DNA of 64,000 nt from Bacillota bacterium. Lineage in GTDB: Bacteria > Bacillota_I > Bacilli_A > RFN20 > CAG-826. The notes under the pieces are model-generated. The model had not been told where the DNA came from. It ran no database searches and saw only the letters and a list, made by a program, of their open reading frames with translations. Positions 34,601 through 42,925 of this stretch are shown piece after piece. The stretch is taken from positions 5,689 to 69,688 of the forward strand of contig JAEWMX010000013.1 of the NCBI GenBank assembly GCA_023393065.1, read 5' to 3'. A program made the translations under genes and the position numbers. How positions within the stretch are numbered: position 1 is the stretch's first letter; each line of letters starts with the position of its first letter.

Positions 34601-34771
34601 CTTTTCTTCGCGAATCAAAATGAACTCGTAAGATTGTTCTCCGAGCATGCGAATAAACTCTTTTTCAAGAGCAGCTTCGCTTTGATAAGCATCAGAACGA
34701 GAAGTGATCGGCTTATATTCCGTCACTACTGTTTCTTCATTTGATTGAGAAATAACCGTATATTGAGCCAT
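31691..34771 (-). CDS. hsdR: Type I restriction endonuclease subunit R
   Basis: The 1026-residue motor-nuclease has a PD-(D/E)XK domain with RYDVTI (D151) and VHVELKRRG (E165, K167), then SF2 helicase motifs: Walker A HTTGSGKT (321-328), IFDECHRSQFG, FTGTPIF and a late QAFSRTNR. It translocates and cuts unmodified DNA as part of the HsdR2M2S complex. The length is typical. The start overlaps the hsdS stop as TAATG, with an AAGGAG ribosome site. Confidence 0.95.
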   Translation of the reverse strand: MAQYTVISQSNEETVVTEYKPITSRSDAYQSEAALEKEFIRMLGEQSYEFILIREEKNLIDNLRKQLSLLNDYQLSDNEWKQIFNNCLCKPNAGIKEKTEIIQENHIFPLKRDNGETKNIKLIDKVNIHNNKLQVINQYEVSDGTYKNRYDVTILVNGLPLVHVELKRRGVAIKEAFNQINRYQRDSFWAGSGLFEFVQIFVISNGTHTKYYSNTTRFSHVKDINKTQKTDKTSNTFEFTSFWADAKNKTIPDLIDFTRTFFSKHTLLNILTKYCVYTAEEKLLVMRPYQIAATERMLNRIEVATNYKWFGSIKAGGYVWHTTGSGKTLTSFKAARLTSKLPYIDKVLFVVDRKDLDYQTMREYDRFEKGAANSNTSTAVLKRQLEDPNSTIIITTIQKLSIFIEQNKIHPVFDKKIVLIFDECHRSQFGDMHTAIIKNFNKYYIFGFTGTPIFSVNSSTGGNPHLKTTSQAFGDQLHVYTVIDAINDRNVLPFRVDYIKTMDQDDAIEDEKVKDIDREAAFNAPQRISLVTQYILDHYNQKTYRNEKTYSQSVISNVHDVLKGKEEVREKIRLSGFNSIFATASISSAKLYYAEFKKQIKELPDAKKLKVAIIYSYGANEDEIDGIIDEENPEDTSRLDQSSRDFLEASIKDYNEMFRTNFSTEGEGFQNYYRDLSLRMKNKEIDLLIVVNMFLTGFDATTLNTLWVDKNLKMHGLMQAFSRTNRILNSIKTFGNIICFRPLQKKVDESISLFGDRDATGIVLLRGFNDYYNGYTDNEGKYHKGYGELVEELLEKYPLSDPRIEGEENQRNFLKLFGVILRLKNLLASFDDFVGKELISDIDLQDYVSRYLDLRPSSAQGELRNINDDIVFEIELIKQIEVNIDYILMLVKKYHDTHRKDREIIVAIQKAMDASPELRSKRELIQNFLSGINEVDDVMANWHAYIAEEKEKEIKELVEGEGLKDSATREFISNCLKDGYVKTNGTDLDKIMPPISRFGGSNRAEKKQRVMIKIITFFERFFGIGE

Positions 34772-35982
34772 TATCCCTGTAACTCCTTGAATGTCAATAG
34801 TTTATCGCGATAGTATTCGTACTGTTTTTGACGGGCGGCGATTTCAGCGGGAAGGCCTATTGAGAAATCGTTACAATATGCGGCAAATTTATCAAGAATA
34901 TCCACTATGGTTTGTTGTTCTTTGAGAGATGGCAAGGGTATGACTATATTGGATATAGCCGGAACGCTAGAATGGACAACTTTGCTTTTCACTTTTCCTT
35001 TTCCTTTTTGATTAACTGCGTCTTTTGTTGACAATGCATAGGATAAATATTTTGCATTTTGGTTATGCCGTAAAACAACAATATCACCCCCAACATAACC
35101 ATCTTCATCTCCGACATAGGCGGTTGTCTTTGCAATATCCTCAATATTTTCTCCGGTAATAGCAAATAATACGTCGTTCTTCTTTAGTGTCTTAGGATTT
35201 GCTATTAAGTCTTTTTTGGTGTGGGAAATACATTGTGAAAAATGGACACCGTATGAAGTGTAAATTTCACCATAACGAATACAAGGAACACCTTCGGCAG
35301 TTACCTCGTCTCGCTTAATCCCGTTACCTCTAAACATGGTTGTTGCTATTTGAGATAATTTGACCCTAGGATAAGAAGCGTTCGATATAAGCTCGTCCCT
35401 ATAATACTCATACTGCTTCTTCCTGGCTGTAAGCTCTGCTGTAAGCTCTGCTGTAAGCTCTGTGAAATTGTCCAGAATTCGTACAATTTCATATTGAACC
35501 TCGATAGGTGGGATGGGGATAATTAATCCTTTAATATCATCATTGCTTAAGTTTTTTACAGATCCGCCGTTTAGTCCAGTGATTAATGTTTCTATGGAAT
35601 TGCATAAAACGTAATATAAATATTTATTCAAAATTGAATTCATAGGGGTGAACATTCCAACGCGTTGATTTAAATAACAAATATTTTTTGAGTTATTTAT
35701 TCCTACTTTAATTGTCCCACTCATACCAATAACAATCTTTTGAGGGTATATGATATATTTGTCTAAATTTTCAATATAATAACCTGGATTAAAATATTCC
35801 ATATTTTCAAATGATATTTCGTTTCCTTGAATGTTGGTTGTTCTACAAATTGGAAGACCTTCCGTCAGGAATAAAGATGATTTAAATGCAAATCCTGTAA
35901 TAAAATCTGATACTTCTCCTAACTTTCTATATTCCACCCCGTTAGGGCATAACTCTTGAATGAGTTCTTCTAACTTACTCAT
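34771..35982 (-). CDS. hsdS: Type I specificity subunit S
   Basis: The 403-residue protein has two target-recognition domains separated and followed by matching conserved regions (RKKQYEYYRDELIS mid-protein and RQKQYEYYRDKLLTF at the end). The central linker contains TELTAELTAELTARKKQ, encoded by three perfect 12-bp repeats. This linker is the hallmark of type IC (EcoR124I-like) HsdS proteins, where the number of TAEL units sets the spacing between the two half-sites. The gene lies between hsdM and hsdR with almost no gap. Confidence 0.93.
   Translation of the reverse strand: MSKLEELIQELCPNGVEYRKLGEVSDFITGFAFKSSLFLTEGLPICRTTNIQGNEISFENMEYFNPGYYIENLDKYIIYPQKIVIGMSGTIKVGINNSKNICYLNQRVGMFTPMNSILNKYLYYVLCNSIETLITGLNGGSVKNLSNDDIKGLIIPIPPIEVQYEIVRILDNFTELTAELTAELTARKKQYEYYRDELISNASYPRVKLSQIATTMFRGNGIKRDEVTAEGVPCIRYGEIYTSYGVHFSQCISHTKKDLIANPKTLKKNDVLFAITGENIEDIAKTTAYVGDEDGYVGGDIVVLRHNQNAKYLSYALSTKDAVNQKGKGKVKSKVVHSSVPAISNIVIPLPSLKEQQTIVDILDKFAAYCNDFSIGLPAEIAARQKQYEYYRDKLLTFKELQG
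35426..35461. repeat. Three 12-bp tandem repeats encoding TAEL in hsdS
   Basis: The unit GCTGTAAGCTCT (plus strand) occurs three times without change. Each copy encodes four residues (TAEL-type) of the linker between the DNA-recognition domains. Slipped-strand copy-number change would keep the frame and alter the recognition spacer, as known for EcoR124I and its derivative. Confidence 0.9.
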
Positions 35983-35984
35983 GA

Positions 35985-37538
35985 TTAACCTTCGATTTCC
36001 GTAACTATCTTAGAAATCTCTTCACGGAGCATATTTTCTTTTTTAACTATCTCCTCAATTTCAGCATTAAGCTTAATAATGTTGATTTTTTCTCTAGTGT
36101 CTTCTTGTTCTACATATGTCGAAACAGAAAGGTTATATTCACTTTCTTTAACTTCCTCAAATGATGAAACTTTAACCATATGATTCTTATCTTTTCTATC
36201 AGTATAAAACTTAACAATATTAGCAATGTTTTCGTCAGTCAGCTTATTGTTATTGGTTACTTTCACACATTCTCTAGATGCATCAATGAATATGACGTTC
36301 GTATCTAACTTATTCTTCTTTAAAACCATGATACTTGTCGCAATTGAGGTGCCAAAGAATAAATTGTTCGGAAGTTGAATAATACAATCAACAAAGTTAT
36401 TGTCTACTAAGTACTTTCTAATTTTTTGTTCTGCTCCACCTCGATACATAATCCCCGGGAAACAGACAATTGCAGCAGCCCCGTTCGTTTTTAGCCATGA
36501 TAAAGTATGCATGATAAAGGCCATGTCTGCTTTTCCTTTAGGAGCAAGGACACCAGCAGGAGCAAATCGCGGATCGTTAATTAATAGAGAATTTGAATCA
36601 CCCGCCCACTTAATTGAGTAAGGTGGATTTGAGACAATGACTTCAAAGGGTTCATCATTCCAATGTTCGGGTGAGATAAGAGTGTCTTCACAGGCAATGT
36701 TAAAATTATCAAAACCTACGCCATGTAGGAACATGTTAATTCTGCACAGATTATAGTTTGTGATATTAATTTCTTGGCCGAAGTAGCCTCTTCTTACTTT
36801 TCCTTCACCAAGTACTTTATGAGCCTTTAATAGTAATGAACCTGAGCCACATGCAGGATCGTAGACCCCATCAACTTCAGTCTTTCCAACTGTTGCGAGC
36901 CTCATAAGTAGTTCTGAAACTTCTTGAGGAGTGAAAAATTCTCCGCCACTTTTACCCGCATTTGATGCATACATCGACATCAAATACTCATAAGCATCAC
37001 CAAAAGCATCAGTCTTATTGTTAGTAGTATAGGTGAGATTCATATCGCCGATGCCATTCAGAATTTTTACTAATTTTTCATTCCGTTTAGCTACAGTTGA
37101 CCCGAGCTTATTTGAGTTCACATCGATATCATCGAATAAACCACTGAAGTCGCTTTCGCTACTTGTTCCGGTGGCTGATTCCTCAATGTGCTTAAATACC
37201 TTTTCTAATGTCTCATTAAGATTCTCGTCATTTGGCGCTTTCTTTCTAACGTTACTAAATAACTCGCTTGGGAGAATAAAAAAACCTACAGCATTCACCA
37301 TTTCATCTCTAATTGATTCAGCTTCTTTATCAGATAAATTGGCATACGAAAAATTCGAGTTTCCACTATCGTGTTCGTTCTTATTAATATACTTTTCTAG
37401 GTGTTCAGAGATGTAGCGATAAAACATGATTCCTAAAATGTATTGTTTAAAATCCCAGCCATCAACACTTCCACGAAGATCGTCGGCAATGGCCCAAATA
37501 GCACGGTGTAATTCTTCCCTCTCTTTATTAGCAGGCAT
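35985..37538 (-). CDS. hsdM: Type I modification methyltransferase subunit M
   Basis: The 517-residue N6-adenine methyltransferase has the HsdM N-terminal helical domain ([19 protein letters not shown]), the SAM motif DPACGSG (227-233) and the catalytic NPPY (304-307). It forms the M2S core that methylates host sites. It is the first gene of the hsdMSR unit, with an AAGGAGGA ribosome site. The promoter probably lies in the adjacent repeat-containing gap. Confidence 0.95.
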   Translation of the reverse strand: MPANKEREELHRAIWAIADDLRGSVDGWDFKQYILGIMFYRYISEHLEKYINKNEHDSGNSNFSYANLSDKEAESIRDEMVNAVGFFILPSELFSNVRKKAPNDENLNETLEKVFKHIEESATGTSSESDFSGLFDDIDVNSNKLGSTVAKRNEKLVKILNGIGDMNLTYTTNNKTDAFGDAYEYLMSMYASNAGKSGGEFFTPQEVSELLMRLATVGKTEVDGVYDPACGSGSLLLKAHKVLGEGKVRRGYFGQEINITNYNLCRINMFLHGVGFDNFNIACEDTLISPEHWNDEPFEVIVSNPPYSIKWAGDSNSLLINDPRFAPAGVLAPKGKADMAFIMHTLSWLKTNGAAAIVCFPGIMYRGGAEQKIRKYLVDNNFVDCIIQLPNNLFFGTSIATSIMVLKKNKLDTNVIFIDASRECVKVTNNNKLTDENIANIVKFYTDRKDKNHMVKVSSFEEVKESEYNLSVSTYVEQEDTREKINIIKLNAEIEEIVKKENMLREEISKIVTEIEG

Positions 37539-37806
37539 AAAGAATCCTCCTTTTGATCAATATAATTTGTAAAAATTAACTTAAAAAGATTTTACCACAA
37601 AAATGACGATTTGTTTATTACTTTTTGGCACTATGCACGTCATCGTGCCATAATTTAATGTTGCCGTGCCACAATTGACATAGCCGTGCCACAATTGAAT
37701 GAAGCGTGCCACCTATTGGCATTGAAAACAAATAAATGTACCATTTTCAGCTTTTTTATAACGCTAATATAAAGAGGCAATATTCAAAAAATATCGATTG
37801 AATGTA
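37539..37806. promoter_or_regulatory. Upstream region of hsdM with repeats
   Basis: This stretch has no gene. On the minus strand an extended -10-like TGGTAAAAT lies about 65 bases before the hsdM ATG and is a candidate promoter; its -35 is poor. The right part contains four 20-bp repeats. The stretch separates the hsd unit from the tRNA-Trp terminator. Confidence 0.5.
37641..37720. repeat. Four 20-bp tandem repeats (core CGTGCCACAATTGA)
   Basis: Four units with an exact 20-base period share a GTGCCA core; the middle two share CCGTGCCACAATTGA and the outer two are diverged. An inverted GGCAC sits just to the left (37627-37631). A period of two helical turns places the cores on one face, suggesting a protein-binding array controlling hsdM, or an iteron/arm-site-like element. 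Confidence 0.75.
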
Positions 37807-37839
37807 AATAAAAAGGACTGACACAATTGTATCAATCCT
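37807..37839 (-). terminator. Strong terminator after tRNA-Trp
   Basis: On the minus strand AGGATTGATAC pairs with GTGTCAGTCCT (11 pairs, two G-T) around AATT, followed by TTTTTATTT. It ends the yqeY/tRNA-Trp transcription unit and separates it from the hsd island. Confidence 0.85.
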
Positions 37840-37851
37840 GACCATTCTAGA

Positions 37852-37925
37852 TGGCAGGGGCGGCAGGAATCGAACCCGCATAGTTGGTTTTGGAGACCAA
37901 AGTATTGCCGTTATACGACGCCCCT
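37852..37925 (-). tRNA. tRNA-Trp (CCA anticodon)
   Basis: The minus strand folds as a full tRNA: acceptor arm AGGGGCG pairing with CGCCCCT, a TTGGT/ACCAA anticodon stem with loop CTCCAAA (anticodon CCA), a T arm with GGTTCGATTCC, discriminator G and an encoded 3' CCA. A CCA-only Trp tRNA is consistent with TGA as a stop codon. tRNA genes are common integration sites, and this one borders the defence island. Confidence 0.95.
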
Positions 37926-37939
37926 AAAGGCCTCTACGA

Positions 37940-38362
37940 TTATATGTTACGGGCGAGGCGGTTGACAAGTCCCATATCGACTTTGCCATCAAAATTGACT
38001 TTGAAGTGCTTCATGATTGAAGGGATCGATTTATCGCTTAACATATTGATTTCATCAATGATTTCCTGCTCGCTCATCATCTTCGGCAAAAACGATTTGG
38101 CAATTTCCTCTTGGTGTAATATAGCTTTAACCATTTCGCTATTATTGACTTTTGCATAGCCTTCTTTTTCTTCGCTGAGCTCCTTGACGACTTTGGAAAT
38201 AACGCGTAGCAAATCACTATCTCCGACTTCTTTAGCGTCAACTCTAGCTTCAATCAATAGCTGCCGATAGCGAGTTATGATAATCGTCAAAACAGCGCGA
38301 GCTTGCGCGTCTTTGGCTTTTAGCGCTTCAAGATTAGCTTTTTCAATTTTTTCAATTAACAT
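37940..38362 (-). CDS. yqeY: GatB/YqeY family protein
   Basis: The 140-residue helical protein matches YqeY, a stand-alone relative of the GatB tail domain: MLIEKIEKANLEALKAKDAQ, MVKAILHQEEIAKSFLPKMMSEQE, and GKVDMGLVNRLAR. The family is linked to tRNA-dependent amidotransferase chemistry or tRNA binding; exact role unknown. It lies beside tRNA-Trp and downstream of the potassium genes, with an AAGGAG ribosome site. Confidence 0.92.
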   Translation of the reverse strand: MLIEKIEKANLEALKAKDAQARAVLTIIITRYRQLLIEARVDAKEVGDSDLLRVISKVVKELSEEKEGYAKVNNSEMVKAILHQEEIAKSFLPKMMSEQEIIDEINMLSDKSIPSIMKHFKVNFDGKVDMGLVNRLARNI

Positions 38363-38378
38363 ATGTCACTCCTTAAAT

Positions 38379-39893
38379 TTATACTGTCTCTTTGCGAAGA
38401 ATGTCACGGCTGAGACGCAAAAATGAATAGTAGACGGCGATTATTTCCAGACGGCCGATGAACATGATGACAGCCAAAATCCACAAGACGGCTGGATTTT
38501 GGCTGGCATGCGTGATGCCGACGCTTAAACCGGTGCCGGTGACGGCGCTGGCCACCTCGAAGAAAGCATCGTCAAAGTCGATGCCGGATGGCAAGATGGC
38601 GATGGCGATCGTGCCGACAAAAAGCACAGCGATGTATAAGACGACAAAAGATACCGATTCGCTGTAGTACTCATCGGTCAACTCTTTTTCTTCGCCATAG
38701 CGAAGGTAGAAGCGGGGACGGATGATTCGACGCGAAGAAATGCGGCTCAATAGCGAATAATAAACACCTTTGAGCGTGCTCGCGACTCGCAGCTGTTTGA
38801 TACCACCGGCAGTCGAGCCAAGAGCGCCGCCGAACATCATTAGAACACTCGACATGAAAAGCAGCGAAGGACCGAGATAAATAATTGGATGATAGGAGCT
38901 AAATCCGGTCGTCGTAATCGATGAAATCATGTAAAAGGCCCCGAGCCTAAGGGAGTCGAAAAATGATAAATCACCAAGCGAGGAACTATGTGTAAAGTAC
39001 ACGGAGACGACAAAGAGGGGAATGAAAATTAAAAGCATCAAGAGCATAAAGCGCACTTCGATATCGCGAAATACTTTTTTGAATTTGCCTTGAATTAAGA
39101 GGAGGTGGATGACGAAGTTGGTCGCGCCGGCCAGCATCAAAAGAATGGAGACGATTTCAATAGCGATGATATTGCCACCGACAGATAAAACTCCTCCTGG
39201 ACTAGTTGAGAAGCCGCCGGTTCCCACCGCCGTAATGGCGTGGTTTAGAGCATCAAACAAATTCATTCCTGCAAGTGTGTAGGCAATGGTTCCAAGCAAG
39301 ATAAATCCTGAATAGATAGAGAGGATTAAACGCGACGATTTGGCGAGATTAGGAATCAATTTATCATTGTGACCTTCGGATGAATATAAGCGCATGCCAT
39401 AGCGGTCGGATAAGGCGCTGACCAAAACGAGGACGAGACCGACAGCGCCAAAGAAAATCAACAAGCTTCGATACAAAGTATAGATGTGATAGCCATAGGC
39501 GTTAGGATCGACGGTAAAATCAAACACGGTCAACCCCGTGGAAGTAAAACCGCTGGTCGATTCAAAAATGCTCTGTGTAAAATTCATATCGCCGCGTAAC
39601 AAAAAGGGGATGGCGCCGATAACGATGGCAAAAATCCAAATTAAGACGATTAAAATGAAGTCTTGATGCTTGCCGAGCCTCTCCTTTTCTCGGCCGCTGA
39701 GCAAAGAAAGCGACAAGGCGAGACCGCTTACGACGCTCGATAGACCGACGATATAAAAGTTAAATGCCACTCCGCCTTCGCTCGGATAGAATAGCAAAGC
39801 GACAAGCGGCAAAAGACAAATCAATCCGATGAGAATTAAAAAGATACCTAAATAACCAAAAATTAAGCGATATCCTGAGGCGGTTTTTTTCAT
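38379..39893 (-). CDS. Potassium uptake channel subunit TrkH/KtrB
   Basis: The 504-residue membrane protein has about ten hydrophobic segments and the four pore loops of the SKT superfamily with selectivity-filter Gly: TSGFTSTGLT, TAVGTGGFST, SSITTTGFSS and SAVTGTGLSV. It forms the K+ translocating pore. It lies downstream of two RCK proteins that probably gate it. A short N-terminal extension brings it closer in size to TrkH than to the smaller KtrB. Confidence 0.92.
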   Translation of the reverse strand: MKKTASGYRLIFGYLGIFLILIGLICLLPLVALLFYPSEGGVAFNFYIVGLSSVVSGLALSLSLLSGREKERLGKHQDFILIVLIWIFAIVIGAIPFLLRGDMNFTQSIFESTSGFTSTGLTVFDFTVDPNAYGYHIYTLYRSLLIFFGAVGLVLVLVSALSDRYGMRLYSSEGHNDKLIPNLAKSSRLILSIYSGFILLGTIAYTLAGMNLFDALNHAITAVGTGGFSTSPGGVLSVGGNIIAIEIVSILLMLAGATNFVIHLLLIQGKFKKVFRDIEVRFMLLMLLIFIPLFVVSVYFTHSSSLGDLSFFDSLRLGAFYMISSITTTGFSSYHPIIYLGPSLLFMSSVLMMFGGALGSTAGGIKQLRVASTLKGVYYSLLSRISSRRIIRPRFYLRYGEEKELTDEYYSESVSFVVLYIAVLFVGTIAIAILPSGIDFDDAFFEVASAVTGTGLSVGITHASQNPAVLWILAVIMFIGRLEIIAVYYSFLRLSRDILRKETV

Positions 39894-39896
39894 ATT

Positions 39897-40559
39897 CTAT
39901 TTTTTGTTTTGAATGAATTTAACGATTTTTTCCTGTTCGCTAGGAGTTGAGATGATAAGGAGCTTGTCCTTCGGTTTGATGACTGTCGAGCCGTTGGGAA
40001 TGATGACGTGGGGTTCGCGGTATATGCAACTGATAGTCGCGTTCTTCGGAAAGTTGCAATCCATAATTTTCTGATTGGCGATTCGATAGGCAGAATTGAT
40101 GATAATCTCCGTTAAGACGATTTTATCTTCTTCGATTGATAGCGTTTGCAAAACATCCTCTAAAGATGATGCCGATTTAATTGAGTTGGCCAAAAGATAA
40201 GTCGAGGAGATGACGCTATCGATGCCGAGTTTTTTGAAAATATCGACATTTTTGGGGTTCGTGACCGTGCAGATGCACTTTTTGACATTAAATTCTTTTT
40301 TGGCCAGCATGCAGGCTGCGTAATTATCGGTGTCTTTTTCGCCGAGGGCGATGAAGATATCGGCATTTCGCGCTCCCGAGTCTTCCAAGACAAAACGCTT
40401 ATATGGTTCGCCGACAAAAACGGCGACCTTGTTGTTCCTGACGATATAATCGGCGAAATTCTTATCGGAGTTGATAACGATTAAGTCCTTCGTCTGATCT
40501 TTAAACATGTTGATGACGAAGTCGGCTTCGTGCTTGCCGTTAGCGATGACGATTTTCAT
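39897..40559 (-). CDS. RCK-type potassium regulator (N + C domains)
   Basis: The 220-residue protein has an RCK_N-like Rossmann region and a C-terminal TrkA_C domain (about 135-220, ending PKDKLLIISTPSEQEKIV). The usual nucleotide-binding GxGxxG is degraded here to ANGKHEADFV near residue 6, so NAD(H)/ATP binding may be lost. It overlaps the upstream RCK gene by one base and is followed by the pore gene, forming a three-gene K+ uptake operon. Confidence 0.85.
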   Translation of the reverse strand: MKIVIANGKHEADFVINMFKDQTKDLIVINSDKNFADYIVRNNKVAVFVGEPYKRFVLEDSGARNADIFIALGEKDTDNYAACMLAKKEFNVKKCICTVTNPKNVDIFKKLGIDSVISSTYLLANSIKSASSLEDVLQTLSIEEDKIVLTEIIINSAYRIANQKIMDCNFPKNATISCIYREPHVIIPNGSTVIKPKDKLLIISTPSEQEKIVKFIQNKK

Positions 40560-40969
40560 TATAGGTTCTCCCCCTTCATCAAGTTAAATTTATTGATTGA
40601 GAGTTCAAAAGGATATATGGCTTTGATTTTCAAACCGCTGAGGAGAGCGCCGCGCTCCGGATCGTCGAGGCGAACATAGATGCTTGGAACTTCGTAGATG
40701 GCGCAGGCGACATGTGCCAAAAAAAGATTAACGTTATCGTCTCCCGTGGCAATCACGACTTCTTTGGCGGTCTTGATGTATGCTTCCTCAAGCAAAGAGA
40801 GGTCGGTGGCGTCGCCGACGAGCTTGTAGCCGCTAAAAGACTCAGGCAAGCGATCAAAAGCGCTGCTAGAGCGATCGATGACTAAAACGTTTTGACCTTT
40901 CTCTGAAGCGAGAGCGGCAATATTCGCTCCCAATCTTCCGCAACCGATAATTAATACTTTATTTCGCAT
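40559..40969 (-). CDS. RCK_N potassium regulator with intact nucleotide motif
   Basis: The 136-residue protein is a stand-alone RCK_N domain with an intact IIGCGRLGANIA nucleotide-binding loop (7-18) and an acidic VIDRSS strand end. It lacks a TrkA_C domain. With the next gene it gives two complementary RCK subunits, one with the nucleotide loop and one with the C-terminal domain. They probably assemble together on the TrkH-like pore. Confidence 0.85.
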   Translation of the reverse strand: MRNKVLIIGCGRLGANIAALASEKGQNVLVIDRSSSAFDRLPESFSGYKLVGDATDLSLLEEAYIKTAKEVVIATGDDNVNLFLAHVACAIYEVPSIYVRLDDPERGALLSGLKIKAIYPFELSINKFNLMKGENL

Positions 40970-41136
40970 ATCATTAAACCTCGACTTATCAGTCTTCCAA
41001 TGAATATAGTAATTATATAACCATTATCTAGTAAATAAAATGAAGGATTTATCATCGTATTAATAATTTTGGATTCGCGCTTTTTCTTTCTAAGAAAATG
41101 TTATAAACTAATTATTTGTCGAGACTTAATAAAATC

Positions 41137-42924
41137 ATGAAAAAATACATCAAATTAATCAAAGAGGCACTCGAGGGTATAGAAAAGCTCTATATCTTTC
41201 ACTTCTTCGTTTTACTAGTCTCAGTCTTTTTCATGATTTTGTCGAGCTTTACCAGCAAAATCTTAATTGATACGCTTCGCGGCGATATTTTTAACAATCC
41301 AAAAGCCGGGGCCTTAGAAATCATTATCGCCAATATTTACGGCGGACCGCAATTCCTCAGTGAAAATCTTTGGATTTTCGCCATTATTATCGTCACGATT
41401 GCCATCGCCGTCGCCCTATTAGTTTTTTCCCGCATTTTTATCCGTTCCTATCTCGGTCCGCAAATCGCCCGCAATATGCAACTCAAACTCTTTAATCACA
41501 TCGAGCGCTTGCCTTATTCGTTTATGAAGAAATCGCAAAGCGGCGATGTCATTCAAACATGCACTCGTGATGAAGAAGTGTTTCGCCGCTTTTTGACGCG
41601 TGAAACATATTCGATCGTCTATACTTTTTTTATTGTCGTCTTTTCCTTTTCAATCTTGTTTTCGATCAATTGGCAGCTCGCTCTTGTTTCGATGACCTTG
41701 ATACCATTCCTATTTGTCTATTCCTTTTTTGTCATCAAAGAAGTGCGAGTTCGCTACCGCAAAACGGACGATTCCGAAGCACTACTAACATCGAAAATTG
41801 AAGAGAATCTCTCCTCCGTTCGCGTCGTTAAAGCCTATAACAACGAGGCTTACGAAATCGACCGCTTTGAAGAGCGGCTGGTTGATTACCGAAAAAAATA
41901 CATTCATTGGCGAAAACTATCGGCCTTTTTCTTCTCGTCTAGCGACATCTTTGTCTTTGGACAAATTCTTTTGACGACCCTGTTTGGCATCGCGCAAGCC
42001 TATCGCGGTGACATCACGGTCGGAACCCTCGTCGTCGGCTTTACTTTCGTCAACATGATGGTATGGCCAATTCGCGATGTGGCAACCATTCTTTCCAATG
42101 CTGCGCGCGCTGTTGCTTCGATGGATCGCCTGTTGATTATTCTCGGGGAACCGCTCGAGGATATCGCCACTGGCGCACGTCCAAAAATTGCCGGAGAAGT
42201 CATTTTTGATAATGTCGCCTTTCAATTTGAAGATGCCGATAAGCCTGTTTTGCAAAATATTAATTTGAAGGTCAAAAAGGGAGCGACAGTCGCCGTCCTT
42301 GGCAAGACTGGGGCAGGCAAATCGACCCTCGCTTATCTTTTGACTCGCCTTTATGATCCGACTTCCGGTCGCATTTTAATCGATGGTCAAGATATTACCG
42401 ACATCGCTCGTTCGCACATTCGCCAAAATGTGGCAACGGTATTGCAAGAACCATTTCTTTTCTCTAAATCAATCATCAGCAATATACGCATCGCTAACCC
42501 CAACGCGAGCGAAGAAGAAGTGTATAAAGCGGCGCGAATTGCCGATATTCACGATAATATTCTAAGTTTTAAGCAAGGTTATGAGACGCCTGTAGGAGAA
42601 AAGGGCGTCACATTATCGGGCGGTCAAAGACAGCGCCTCGCCATTGCTAGAACGATAATAAATAAAGCCCCAATTCTAATCTTTGATGACTCCTTGAGCG
42701 CCGTCGATACAGAGACCGACATCAACATTCGCACCGCGCTAAAAAAGCGTTCTGAAGAGACGACTACTTTCATCATCACGCACCGCATAGCAACCGCCAA
42801 AGATGCCGACCTCATCGTCGTTCTTGAAAACGGGACGATTAGCGAGCAAGGGACACATGAACAACTAATTAAAAAGAAAGGCTTGTATCAACGAGTTTAT
42901 GAGATACAAACGAAGTTAGAATAA
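41137..42924 (+). CDS. ABC exporter half (degenerate site subunit)
   Basis: About 595 residues from the ATG at 41137; an upstream TTG has no ribosome site. Six membrane segments (about 20-310) precede an ATPase with Walker A GKTGAGKST, signature LSGGQRQRLAIAR and Walker B ILIFDDSLSAVD. The catalytic Glu after Walker B is Asp, as in the degenerate half of heterodimeric exporters. It is followed one base later by a second ABC exporter gene, so the two likely form one transporter for lipids, drugs or peptides. Confidence 0.88.
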   Translation: MKKYIKLIKEALEGIEKLYIFHFFVLLVSVFFMILSSFTSKILIDTLRGDIFNNPKAGALEIIIANIYGGPQFLSENLWIFAIIIVTIAIAVALLVFSRIFIRSYLGPQIARNMQLKLFNHIERLPYSFMKKSQSGDVIQTCTRDEEVFRRFLTRETYSIVYTFFIVVFSFSILFSINWQLALVSMTLIPFLFVYSFFVIKEVRVRYRKTDDSEALLTSKIEENLSSVRVVKAYNNEAYEIDRFEERLVDYRKKYIHWRKLSAFFFSSSDIFVFGQILLTTLFGIAQAYRGDITVGTLVVGFTFVNMMVWPIRDVATILSNAARAVASMDRLLIILGEPLEDIATGARPKIAGEVIFDNVAFQFEDADKPVLQNINLKVKKGATVAVLGKTGAGKSTLAYLLTRLYDPTSGRILIDGQDITDIARSHIRQNVATVLQEPFLFSKSIISNIRIANPNASEEEVYKAARIADIHDNILSFKQGYETPVGEKGVTLSGGQRQRLAIARTIINKAPILIFDDSLSAVDTETDINIRTALKKRSEETTTFIITHRIATAKDADLIVVLENGTISEQGTHEQLIKKKGLYQRVYEIQTKLE

Positions 42925-42925
42925 A

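Noticed and set aside
37621..37720. CRISPR array
   Set aside because: The four units are directly joined 20-bp tandem repeats with no unique spacers and no cas genes nearby.
40160..40417. 85-residue frame inside the RCK gene
   Set aside because: Out-of-frame shadow of a clear gene with low-complexity Ser/Pro/Lys content.
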